In this document: positions 23,575-31,656 of the stretch, piece after piece
Numbering within the stretch: position 1 is the stretch's first letter
Layout of the letters: each line of letters opens with the position of its first letter
Source of the DNA: Planctomycetes bacterium UBA7888
Lineage (GTDB): Bacteria > Planctomycetota > UBA1135
Direction of reading: 5' to 3'
Assembly (NCBI GenBank): GCA_002500505.1
Contig: DLRM01000064.1
Location: 1-64,000 of the forward strand
DNA length: 64,000 nucleotides
Made by a program: the position numbers and the translations under genes
Notes under the pieces: model-generated
What the model was told of the DNA's origin: nothing
Databases searched by the model: none
What the model saw: only the letters and a program-made list of their open reading frames with translations

Positions 23575-25892
23575 TGGCCGCACGCGATCTTCACGGACCG
23601 GATGCCCCGTGGGGTGATTTTGGGGTTGTTGGCCAGAGGAATCGAAAAGTAGATGGCATGGACAAAGCGACCGGCTGTGCCATTTATGCGGATGACATTC
23701 AACTGCCCGGCATGCTTTACGCAAAAACTTTGCGGAGCCCTCATGCCCATGCCTTGATTCGTTCCATAGATACCGCCAAAGCCGAAGCCTTACCGGGTGT
23801 TTATGCGGTCTTGGTGGGCGATGAACTTCCCATTCCTTACGGTGTCATCCCATGGACTCAAGACGAGCATGTGCTTGCCGTTGAGAAGGTTCGCTTCATC
23901 GGAGATGAGGTCGCTGCCGTTGCCGCGGTGGATGAAGACACCGCTAACGCAGCTCTCGAGTTAATCGAGGTGGAATACAAACCTCTTCGTGCTTTTTTTG
24001 ACGCTGAGGAAGCCCTTTCGAACCCTGAGCCTGCAATTCATACTTCCAAAAAGGATGTAGGAAATCTCAGCAAACATGTTCGCCTAGAATTTGGCGAAGT
24101 CGATGCAGCCGCCCAATCTGCAGATATCCTCATTGACGAAGAATATTCTTTCCATTCCACAACTCATGCGGCTATCGAACCCCATTGCGCAGTTGCTCAA
24201 TGCAGCCCAGATGGGAAACTAACTCTTTGGTCGAGCACCCAAATTACTCACTATGTCCACCGCGCCTTATCGCGCGTTCTTGAACTTGAGCCTGAGAAAA
24301 TCCGAGTCATTCAACCCTACCTAGGCGGGGCTTTTGGCGGCAAGTCCGATCCCTTCTCCTTGGAGTTCATCGTTTCTGCCCTTGCTCGGAAAACCGGCCG
24401 GCCGGTCAAATTGCTTTGGACTCGTGAAGAAGTTTTCTATGCGCATCGTGGCCGCCACGCCATGAAAATGAAATATCGAACTTCCGCTCAAGCGGATGGA
24501 AGAATCACGAGTGTGGATGCCAATATCTTGATTGATGGAGGCTCCTACTCTAGTTTTGGATTAGTGACCACTTACTATTCTGGGCAGCTCCTAACCGGCC
24601 CCTATGATTTCCCTTCCTATCGCTTTGATTCCACTCGCGTTTTCACAAACAAGCCTCCTTGTGGCCCCAAGCGTGGCCATGGCTCGGTTCAACCTCGCTT
24701 TGCCTTTGAATCTCAGCTCGATGAAGTTGCTACAAAACTGGGCATAGACCCCATTGAGATTCGCAGGAAAAACTTTCAAGGTGACTTTACAAAGACCGTA
24801 AATGCTCAGCGCATTACTTCCAACGGATTCTTGGCGTGTTTAGATTCTGTTGAACGAGGAAGCGACTGGAAAAACAAACACGGGCAACTTCCTTTAGGTC
24901 GAGGCTTAGGTGTTGCTGGATCCATGTATATCTCGGGGACCAATTACCCTGTTTACCCTAACGAGATGCCCCAGGCCGGCATTCAACTGCAAGTGGACCG
25001 TTCAGGAATTGTCACTGTATTCACCGGCGCCAATGACATCGGCCAAGGCTCAAACACCATGATTGCTACGGTCGTTGCTGAAGAACTGGGCCTGGACATT
25101 CGAAATATCCGAGTCATCTCTGCCGACACGGATTTGTGCCCGGTCGATTTGGGTGCCTATTCCAGTCGAATCACCTTCATGGTTGGCAATGCCTGTATTG
25201 ACGCTGCCAGAAAACTGCGCACCCAAATTGTGGGGGCCGTTGCTTCTGAATGGGATGTTGACGCTCGCCGCGTGAGCATGATGGGCGGCAAGGTGTTTGA
25301 TCTTGAAGATTCGCAACGAGTCATTCCATCGCGGGATGCCTTTCAAATCGCTGAAGCGCAATTAGAAACTTTAGGGGCCACGGGTTCCTATAACACCCCA
25401 ACTCTTGGTGGTGATTATCGCGGCGGAACGATTGGAGCTTCCCCCGCTTACTCTTTCACAGCGCATGTGGCCGATGTTTCTGTTGACACTGAAACGGGCC
25501 GAATCACTTGCAATAAAGTTTGGATTGCCCATGACTGTGGTCGCGCTCTCAATCCTATGTTGGTTGAGGGGCAGATGGAGGGCTCCGCCTATATGGGTGT
25601 GGCGGAAGCTCTAATGGAAGACCACCATATGAACCGATTCGGTCTGCACGCCGGCCCTAGTCTTCTGGATTACCGCATTCCCACTTCTTGTGACACACCA
25701 GAACTGGAATCCATCATTGTGGAGAGTATTGACCCAGAAGGCCCATATGGTGCCAAAGAGGCTGGTGAAGGCCCCTTGCACCCTGCAATTCCCGCCATCG
25801 CCAATGCGGTTTACGACGCTGTCGGAATTCGCTTGCGGCATCTCCCTTTCACTCCTGGAAAAGTGCTCGAGGCATTGGACGCAAAATGTTGA
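23574..25892 (+). CDS. Molybdopterin-binding subunit, HcrA-like
   Basis: A 772-residue large subunit of the xanthine-oxidase family. Visible are GGAFGGK at about 251-257, the repeated cofactor-binding glycine segments such as GANDIGQGSNTM, and KEAGEGPLH near 728-736, whose second glutamate sits where the catalytic base of these enzymes lies. I start at ATG 23574, in a TGATG junction with the small subunit; TTG one codon earlier is possible. The cofactor is expected to be a molybdopterin dinucleotide with a Mo=S or Mo=O group. No cofactor maturation gene is adjacent. Substrate cannot be settled from this subunit alone. Confidence 0.95.
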   Translation: MAARDLHGPDAPWGDFGVVGQRNRKVDGMDKATGCAIYADDIQLPGMLYAKTLRSPHAHALIRSIDTAKAEALPGVYAVLVGDELPIPYGVIPWTQDEHVLAVEKVRFIGDEVAAVAAVDEDTANAALELIEVEYKPLRAFFDAEEALSNPEPAIHTSKKDVGNLSKHVRLEFGEVDAAAQSADILIDEEYSFHSTTHAAIEPHCAVAQCSPDGKLTLWSSTQITHYVHRALSRVLELEPEKIRVIQPYLGGAFGGKSDPFSLEFIVSALARKTGRPVKLLWTREEVFYAHRGRHAMKMKYRTSAQADGRITSVDANILIDGGSYSSFGLVTTYYSGQLLTGPYDFPSYRFDSTRVFTNKPPCGPKRGHGSVQPRFAFESQLDEVATKLGIDPIEIRRKNFQGDFTKTVNAQRITSNGFLACLDSVERGSDWKNKHGQLPLGRGLGVAGSMYISGTNYPVYPNEMPQAGIQLQVDRSGIVTVFTGANDIGQGSNTMIATVVAEELGLDIRNIRVISADTDLCPVDLGAYSSRITFMVGNACIDAARKLRTQIVGAVASEWDVDARRVSMMGGKVFDLEDSQRVIPSRDAFQIAEAQLETLGATGSYNTPTLGGDYRGGTIGASPAYSFTAHVADVSVDTETGRITCNKVWIAHDCGRALNPMLVEGQMEGSAYMGVAEALMEDHHMNRFGLHAGPSLLDYRIPTSCDTPELESIIVESIDPEGPYGAKEAGEGPLHPAIPAIANAVYDAVGIRLRHLPFTPGKVLEALDAKC

Positions 25893-26887
25893 GACTGCCA
25901 CAATTCAAAATGGAGTACCCCACCACGGTGGAGGATGCCGTTGCTCTTCTCGCTAAGCATGGAGATCGTGCCATGTTCCTTGCTGGTGGAACCGACTTGC
26001 TTCCAAATATGAAGCATGGTCTTTTTGAGCCCGAGGTCGTTATTGGACTAGGGGCCATAGAAGACATGAAGGGCATCCGAAAAGACAAGGATGGAAGTTT
26101 GCACATCGGCGCCATGACCTCCCTTACAGAAGTCGCTCGTTCCCAACTAATTACTGAAGCCGCCCCCGCACTCGCTCAAGCAGCGTCGGTCGTCGCCGGC
26201 CCTCAGATTCGAAATATGGGAACCCTTGGTGGGAATGTCATGCTGGATACGCGCTGTCAGTGGTACAACCAAAGCCATTTCTGGCGTAAATCCTTAGGGT
26301 ACTGTCTAAAAAAGGACGGAACGGTTTGCCATGTCATTGAAGGTGGAAAAAAATGTGTGGCTGCTGCGAGTAACGACACTGCCCCTGCCCTTATGACTCT
26401 AGCGGCGGAGCTTCACTTCCTTTCACCGAGCGGTGAGGTGGCTTTACCAATCGAAGAGCTCTGGAAAGCTGACGGTACCTGGAACAAAAACGTTGGTCCG
26501 GACGCCTTGCTGGTTTCCGTTCATCTTCCTGCATTAAGTGGCCCCCATGGAGGCGCTTACCTCAAACTTCGCGAACGCAATGCCATCGATTTTCCACAGC
26601 TAGGGATTGCTGCCCGATTGGGATTTGCTGAAGACGGCTCCATTTTTGAAGCCGCTGTTGCCGCAACTGCCTTAGGGCCTCGCCCGATCCTGCTTCAATC
26701 CACCACAAAACTACTTGCTGGCACGACCCCTGGCGAAAGCAATTTTGAAGAGGCCTTATTAGAACTTTGCGCAAAGGCTCATAAGCAACTTTCCCCCCTT
26801 GCCAACATTCCAGGGGATGAAACCTATCGAAAGCGAATGGTGCCCATTTTTCTGAAACGTGCCCTAGTTCTGGCGGCGCAACCTTAA
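25886..26887 (+). CDS. FAD/[4Fe-4S] subunit, HcrB-like
   Basis: A 333-residue medium subunit overlapping the large-subunit gene by seven bases. FAD motifs are AGGTDLLPNMK (33-43) and TLGGNVML (113-120). After the second motif there is an insertion with cysteines at 124, 140, 148 and 157. These spacings (16, 8, 9) match, as I recall them, the four cysteines of the extra 4Fe-4S cluster in 4-hydroxybenzoyl-CoA reductase (122, 138, 146, 155 in Thauera). That cluster lets the enzyme run in the reducing direction and remove a phenolic hydroxyl group. Inference: an HCR-type reductase rather than a xanthine or CO dehydrogenase. Confidence 0.92.
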   Translation: MLRLPQFKMEYPTTVEDAVALLAKHGDRAMFLAGGTDLLPNMKHGLFEPEVVIGLGAIEDMKGIRKDKDGSLHIGAMTSLTEVARSQLITEAAPALAQAASVVAGPQIRNMGTLGGNVMLDTRCQWYNQSHFWRKSLGYCLKKDGTVCHVIEGGKKCVAAASNDTAPALMTLAAELHFLSPSGEVALPIEELWKADGTWNKNVGPDALLVSVHLPALSGPHGGAYLKLRERNAIDFPQLGIAARLGFAEDGSIFEAAVAATALGPRPILLQSTTKLLAGTTPGESNFEEALLELCAKAHKQLSPLANIPGDETYRKRMVPIFLKRALVLAAQP

Positions 26888-26890
26888 ATT
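26885..26890 (+). promoter_or_regulatory. Putative -10 box, leaderless
   Basis: TAAATT, six bases before the ATG at 26897. It overlaps the stop of the previous gene, so read-through from that operon is also possible. Confidence 0.35.
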
Positions 26891-26896
26891 GGTTTC

Positions 26897-28537
26897 ATGT
26901 CTAGAGACTCCGGCTTCCTTTCTCGCTTATTCTCCACTCTCCTGGGAGGTTCAGCAAAACAAGATGTGACCCAAAAGGGACAAGAACTTCTGGCTAGTTA
27001 TCAGCGAGAACTTAGTGACGGAAATGGGGATCCAGAATCCCAGCTCACCCGAGTTCTGGACCAGTTACGAGCCTATTGGGAATTGGAGTCCCTTCGATGG
27101 GCGGCGGGAACTTCCTCCTCAGGTATTCCGGTTCGTTTCTCCGGTGAGGAATTAGGCTCCATCACTTGGCACCCTGAGGATTCTAAGCTCGAAGAATCTC
27201 GGAGAAGTTTGTTAGTTATCCTTGCCGGTCTGGCCGCTCCTTATTTGGCAAAAGTTGCAGAATCTCAGGCAGACCCCTTGCAACGCTGGCAGTCGGAACG
27301 CGCCGACATGGTGACGGGGCTCTTGAACAGACCCGCCTTTATGGGATTATTATTGAACGAATTAGCCAAACCTTCCGGTAGTGCGGGCCTCACTTCCGTT
27401 TTGGTTACGGTCCACATTCAAGATTACACAAAGCTCTACACTGACCTTGGCGGTAACGGTTATGACGAGCGCATCCGCGACTTTTCTCGGTTATTACGCG
27501 CTGACTTTGGTTTGCATTCCACTGCAGGCCGTTTGGAGGAGGACATGTTTGCAGTCCTAATTTGTGACCTTTCGAACCCCGACAAGGCCGCCAGCATGAG
27601 TGCTGCATTCCGCAATAAAGTGGAAGCCACTTTGGAGCTGGATGTCACAGCAGGCATTGCGCCTCGAGTAGACCTGTATTCCGATCCCCAAATTTGGCTC
27701 AATGACGCGCGCACAGCTGTTAAGCAGGCGGAAGAGCGCGGTGGCCAACAAGCCTTCTTTTCCCAAACGATGCAGATGCATTCGGTTGCTCGATGGCAGA
27801 TGGAAACGGACCTTGAAAATGCACTCGAAGCCGGACAAATCGAAACGTGGTTTCAACCCATTGTGCATCTTCCTGGAGGCGAGATCGCAGGCTACGAGGC
27901 TTTGTGTCGCTGGACCCATCCTGAAAAGGGAGGCATTCGACCTGATGAATTCATCCCCGTCGCAGAGAACGATGGCTCCTTAATTTTGGAAATTGGACAA
28001 CTTACCTTAAGGGAAGCCTGTGAGACCTTAGCTCGGATAAGTGAGCGAAATGGGACAGCGCCCTTTATGAGCGTGAACCTCTCTCCCGTTCAACTCAAAG
28101 ACAGCCAGCTCCCTAAAAAAATCCTTGCCGTGGTGGAACTTGCTGGGGTGAACCCCGAACACTTGAAACTGGAAATCACAGAAACGGCTGTCATGCACGA
28201 ACGGGAAAAAGCCATTCAGGCTCTTGAGAGGATTCGAGAGACGGGGGCACAACTCAGCATGGATGATTTTGGGACAGGCTACTCCTCCCTTGCCTACTTA
28301 CGGGAGTTCCCAATTAGCACGCTCAAAATTGACCGCGCCTTTGTCTCCGGCTCGGACCTCGACGAAGAGGCTAAAGAGATTCTTAGAACTATCGTGGAGA
28401 TGGCCCACAGCCTGGACCTTAAAATTGTCGCTGAAGGTGTCGAAACTGAAGGCGAACGCGACCTGCTTGCTGAACTCGGCTGTGAGTACGGCCAAGGCTG
28501 GTTATTCGCTAAGCCTATGCCTGCTGAAGAGGTCTAA
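26897..28537 (+). CDS. c-di-GMP phosphodiesterase with degenerate GGDEF and intact EAL domains
   Basis: A 546-residue cytosolic protein. Residues 1-125 are an unassigned N-terminal region. A GGDEF-type fold follows (about 130-290), but its active loop reads GRLEED at 211-216 in place of GGDEF, so it should not make c-di-GMP; it may bind GTP. The EAL domain (about 300-546) keeps its metal and catalytic residues: GYEALCRW, SVNLSP, LEITET, DDFGTGYSS, KIDRAFV, and AEGVET. Hydrolysis of c-di-GMP is therefore expected. The protein ends at KPMPAEEV, with almost nothing after the domain. It stops six bases before the stop of convergent guaA. Confidence 0.92.
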   Translation: MSRDSGFLSRLFSTLLGGSAKQDVTQKGQELLASYQRELSDGNGDPESQLTRVLDQLRAYWELESLRWAAGTSSSGIPVRFSGEELGSITWHPEDSKLEESRRSLLVILAGLAAPYLAKVAESQADPLQRWQSERADMVTGLLNRPAFMGLLLNELAKPSGSAGLTSVLVTVHIQDYTKLYTDLGGNGYDERIRDFSRLLRADFGLHSTAGRLEEDMFAVLICDLSNPDKAASMSAAFRNKVEATLELDVTAGIAPRVDLYSDPQIWLNDARTAVKQAEERGGQQAFFSQTMQMHSVARWQMETDLENALEAGQIETWFQPIVHLPGGEIAGYEALCRWTHPEKGGIRPDEFIPVAENDGSLILEIGQLTLREACETLARISERNGTAPFMSVNLSPVQLKDSQLPKKILAVVELAGVNPEHLKLEITETAVMHEREKAIQALERIRETGAQLSMDDFGTGYSSLAYLREFPISTLKIDRAFVSGSDLDEEAKEILRTIVEMAHSLDLKIVAEGVETEGERDLLAELGCEYGQGWLFAKPMPAEEV

Positions 28538-28543
28538 CCTCCC

Positions 28544-30082
28544 CTACTCCCACTCGATTGTGCCGGGGGGTTTGGAGGTGATATCCAAAACAACACGGTT
28601 GATTCCGCGGACTTGATTAATGATACGGTTGGAGATTGCCTGAAGACAATCGCGGCTGGGGTAAACCCAATCGGCAGTCATACCGTCGGAGGATTGGACA
28701 GCACGAATGGCAACAGCTTCTTCGTAGGTGCGCTGATCACCCATGACGCCTACAGATTGCGCGCCAGTAAGAACAGCAAAGTATTGCCAGACGCCCTCAT
28801 GCTCTCCGCGGTTTTCAAATTCCTCGCGAACAATCAAATCGGCTTGACGTAAGAGTTCAATGCGCGCGGGAGTGCACTCCCCTACACACCGCACAGCCAA
28901 ACCCGGTCCAGGAAAGGGTTGGCGTTGGGTCAGTTCATCGGGCACGCCAAGACAACTCCCCAGCACACGGACTTCGTCTTTAAAAAGCAAACGAAGCGGC
29001 TCGACCAACTCCATTTCTAAATCATCCGGCAGGCCACCCACATTGTGGTGAGACTTAATGACTTCGGTTGCCCCGCCATGGGCAGCAACGGATTCAATCA
29101 CATCGGGATAAAGCGTCCCCTGGCCTAAAAAATGCGCGCGCTCAAATCGCTGAGCCTGCTCTCGGAAAACTTCGATGAATTCATGTCCAATGATTTTCCG
29201 CTTGGTCTCAGGGTCCGTTACGCCAGCAAGCTTGGACAAGAAGCGTTCGCCTGCATCGACAACGGTCAAATCCAAATCAAAATGTTCGCGATACTTCACC
29301 TCGACCAGGTCCCGTTCGCCCGCGCGCAATAGCCCGTTATCCACAAAGATGGCATGACAGCGGCGCCCGATCGCTTTTTGCAAAATGGCGCCGACCACAG
29401 AGGAATCCACACCACCGGACAAACCAAGAACCACTTCACCATCATTGCCGATTTGCTCTTCAGCTTGCCGAACCAATTCATCCGCCAAGTCGCCTGGAGT
29501 CCAATCGCCCTCGCATCCGGCCACTTTTTTGAGGAAATTTTCAAGCATCGCCACCCCTTCGGGGGTGTGCGCCACTTCGGGGTGGAACTGCAAACCGTAA
29601 AAACCGCGATCAGGGTCGCCAACGGCGGCTTCAGGACAATCTGCACTATGGGCCAAGCGCCGAAAACCGGCGGGCAATTCCGCAACGCGGTCGCCATGGC
29701 TCATCCAAACCACCGTCTCAGGGTTGATTCCACCAAAGAAGCCCGTGTCGTCGTCCACGGTCATTTCGGTAAAACCAAACTCGCGCGATTCGCCGGGAAC
29801 CACCTTTCCGCCCAAGGATTCACACATCCATTGCATGCCATAACAAATGCCCAGAATGGGGACCCCCGCATCTAAAACAGAGGCATCCATATCCGGTGCG
29901 CCCTCGAGATAAGCCGATGCCGGACCACCCGAAAGAATGACCCCGCGTAAATCCTCCCCAAGATGCTCATGGGCAACCTGAGCAGGCACCACTTCCGAAA
30001 ACACATCGTGTTCCCGCACGCGACGCGCAATCAACTGAGTGTATTGCGAACCGAAGTCCACAATCAAAATGCGCTCATGCAT
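28544..30082 (-). CDS. guaA: GMP synthase (glutamine-hydrolysing)
   Basis: A 512-residue enzyme converting XMP to GMP. The class I glutamine amidotransferase domain has nucleophile C80 in GICYGMQ. The ATP-pyrophosphatase P-loop LGLSGGVDSS follows, and the C-terminus is the standard DITSKPPGTIEWE. I start at ATG 30082, directly before ERILIVDFGSQYTQ. A longer frame from 30157 overlaps guaB and adds residues with no counterpart. The 28-base gap to guaB holds a perfect hairpin, and no Shine-Dalgarno site is seen. Confidence 0.97.
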   Translation of the reverse strand: MHERILIVDFGSQYTQLIARRVREHDVFSEVVPAQVAHEHLGEDLRGVILSGGPASAYLEGAPDMDASVLDAGVPILGICYGMQWMCESLGGKVVPGESREFGFTEMTVDDDTGFFGGINPETVVWMSHGDRVAELPAGFRRLAHSADCPEAAVGDPDRGFYGLQFHPEVAHTPEGVAMLENFLKKVAGCEGDWTPGDLADELVRQAEEQIGNDGEVVLGLSGGVDSSVVGAILQKAIGRRCHAIFVDNGLLRAGERDLVEVKYREHFDLDLTVVDAGERFLSKLAGVTDPETKRKIIGHEFIEVFREQAQRFERAHFLGQGTLYPDVIESVAAHGGATEVIKSHHNVGGLPDDLEMELVEPLRLLFKDEVRVLGSCLGVPDELTQRQPFPGPGLAVRCVGECTPARIELLRQADLIVREEFENRGEHEGVWQYFAVLTGAQSVGVMGDQRTYEEAVAIRAVQSSDGMTADWVYPSRDCLQAISNRIINQVRGINRVVLDITSKPPGTIEWE

Positions 30083-30089
30083 GGTTTTT

Positions 30090-30106
30090 GTGGAAGTAGC
30101 TTCCAC
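30090..30106. repeat. Inverted repeat between guaB and guaA
   Basis: GTGGAAG-TAG-CTTCCAC is a perfect 7-bp inverted repeat with a three-base loop. It fills most of the 28-base gap between the guaB stop and the guaA start and ends seven bases before the ATG. In the mRNA it is followed by AAAAACC, not U, so it is not an intrinsic terminator. It may control guaA translation or mark an RNA processing site. Confidence 0.5.
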
Positions 30107-30110
30107 GGCC

Positions 30111-31559
30111 TCAGGCGCCGAGGTGGTAGTTGGGGGCTTCTTTAGTGATTCGAACATCGTGAGGGTGGCTTTCTTTCACGCCTGCGCCAGTAATGCGCAC
30201 AAAGCGTGCCTTCGCACGGAATACATCCAAGTCTTCAGCGCCAACATAACCCATGCCGGCGCGAATTCCGCCGACAAACTGGTAAACAAAAGGAGCGAGT
30301 GGTCCGCGACTGGGCACCATGCCCTCAATGCCTTCGGGGACGAGCTTCTGAGTTTCATGCACTGAGGCTTGGCCATAACGGGCTTTGCCACCTTCCACCA
30401 TTGCCGCCAAAGATCCCATTCCGCGAACAGCCTTAAAGCTCCGGCCCTCATAAAGGAAGGTCTCGCCTGGGGACTCATTAACCCCTGCGAAAAGAGATCC
30501 GAGCATGACACAAGAAGCACCAGCGCCCAAAGCCTTGACAGCGTCACCACTATTCCGGATTCCGCCATCGGCAATGACAGGGATATTCTCAGCAGCGCAA
30601 ACTTGGCTCACGTTGTAAACGGCAGAAAACTGTGGAACCCCTACACCAGCAACGACACGAGTCGTGCAGATACTTCCCGGACCGATGCCAACTTTGACTC
30701 CGTCCGCTCCCGCTTCCAGTAGAGCTTCAGCAGCTTCCACTGTGGCGATATTGCCGGCAACCACATCCACAAGGTCGCGTTTTTTCAGTTCGCGAACTGT
30801 GTCCATGACGTTGGCAGAATGACCATGGGCGGTATCCACAACAAGGACATCCACACCCGCTTCCACCAAAGCTTCTGCACGCTCGTAATCGTGAACACCA
30901 ACAGCGGCTCCGACTACTAAACACCCGTCTTCATCCTTGGCAGCGGAGGGGAACTCTTCAGTGAGCCGAATATCCCGCATGGTGATGAGACCTTCCAAGA
31001 GATTCGATTCATCTACGAGAAGGAGTTTCTCGACCTTGGCTTGGTGCAAAATGACCTGCGCCTCTTTTAGGGAAGTCGCAACCGGAGCCGTAACCAGCCC
31101 GGAAGCGGTCATGACATCGGCAACTTTTCGGTCGCCACCTTCTTGGAACTTGAGGTCACGCTTGGTGAGAATGCCAACGACCTTTTCTCCATCAAGAACA
31201 GGGAATCCACTCACCCCGTTTTCAGCCATGACCCGACGGGCTTCTTCAACACTTTCACTCGGGGAAAGGGTAATCGGATCGTGAATCACGCCATGGGCGG
31301 AACGTTTCACCTTGTCCACTTCACGAATCTGGTCTTCGACAGAGAGGTTGCGGTGAATAATCCCAATCCCGCCTTGCTGAGCAATGGAAACCGCAAGACC
31401 CGCTTCGGTCACCGTATCCATGGCGGCCGAGGCGATGGGAATATTCAAGCTCACATTCCTGGAGAAGCGCGTAACAGTACGTGCGTCGGTGGGCAAGACA
31501 TCAGACTCCTGAGGCACCAGGAGGACGTCATCAAAGGTAAGTGCCAGCGGCAGGTCCAT
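30111..31559 (-). CDS. guaB: Inosine-5'-monophosphate dehydrogenase
   Basis: A 482-residue enzyme oxidising IMP to XMP. The barrel start LTFDDVLLVPQ and the catalytic GPGSICTTR loop are present. Two CBS repeats are inserted between about residues 95 and 205 (ITLSPSESVEEAR, ILTKRDL, LITMRDI), the usual site of nucleotide control. The C-terminal flap YVGAEDLDVFRAKARF is normal. It is the first gene of guaB-guaA, with TACAAT five bases before its ATG. Divergent from the oxidoreductase genes. Confidence 0.97.
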   Translation of the reverse strand: MDLPLALTFDDVLLVPQESDVLPTDARTVTRFSRNVSLNIPIASAAMDTVTEAGLAVSIAQQGGIGIIHRNLSVEDQIREVDKVKRSAHGVIHDPITLSPSESVEEARRVMAENGVSGFPVLDGEKVVGILTKRDLKFQEGGDRKVADVMTASGLVTAPVATSLKEAQVILHQAKVEKLLLVDESNLLEGLITMRDIRLTEEFPSAAKDEDGCLVVGAAVGVHDYERAEALVEAGVDVLVVDTAHGHSANVMDTVRELKKRDLVDVVAGNIATVEAAEALLEAGADGVKVGIGPGSICTTRVVAGVGVPQFSAVYNVSQVCAAENIPVIADGGIRNSGDAVKALGAGASCVMLGSLFAGVNESPGETFLYEGRSFKAVRGMGSLAAMVEGGKARYGQASVHETQKLVPEGIEGMVPSRGPLAPFVYQFVGGIRAGMGYVGAEDLDVFRAKARFVRITGAGVKESHPHDVRITKEAPNYHLGA

Positions 31560-31564
31560 GGCGA

Positions 31565-31570
31565 ATTGTA
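31565..31570 (-). promoter_or_regulatory. Putative -10 box, leaderless
   Basis: On the minus strand TACAAT, five bases before the guaB ATG. A TTGGCA lies 20 bases upstream of it, longer than the usual 17. Confidence 0.5.
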
Positions 31571-31623
31571 GCGACTCCCACGAGTTTTCGTGCCAAGCAT
31601 TCTGTCCTTGGAAAGAGTGTCTT

Positions 31624-31629
31624 TAGAAT
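31624..31629 (+). promoter_or_regulatory. Putative -10 box with short leader
   Basis: TAGAAT, 27 bases before the ATG at 31657. If used, it gives a leader of about 20 bases that is C-rich and lacks a Shine-Dalgarno site. Confidence 0.35.
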
Positions 31630-31656
31630 AGTGCGGCCCAGCCCCCCCGACTCCTC

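Noticed and set aside
30083..30157. Longer guaA N-terminus
   Set aside because: It would overlap guaB and add 25 residues with no counterpart in GuaA.
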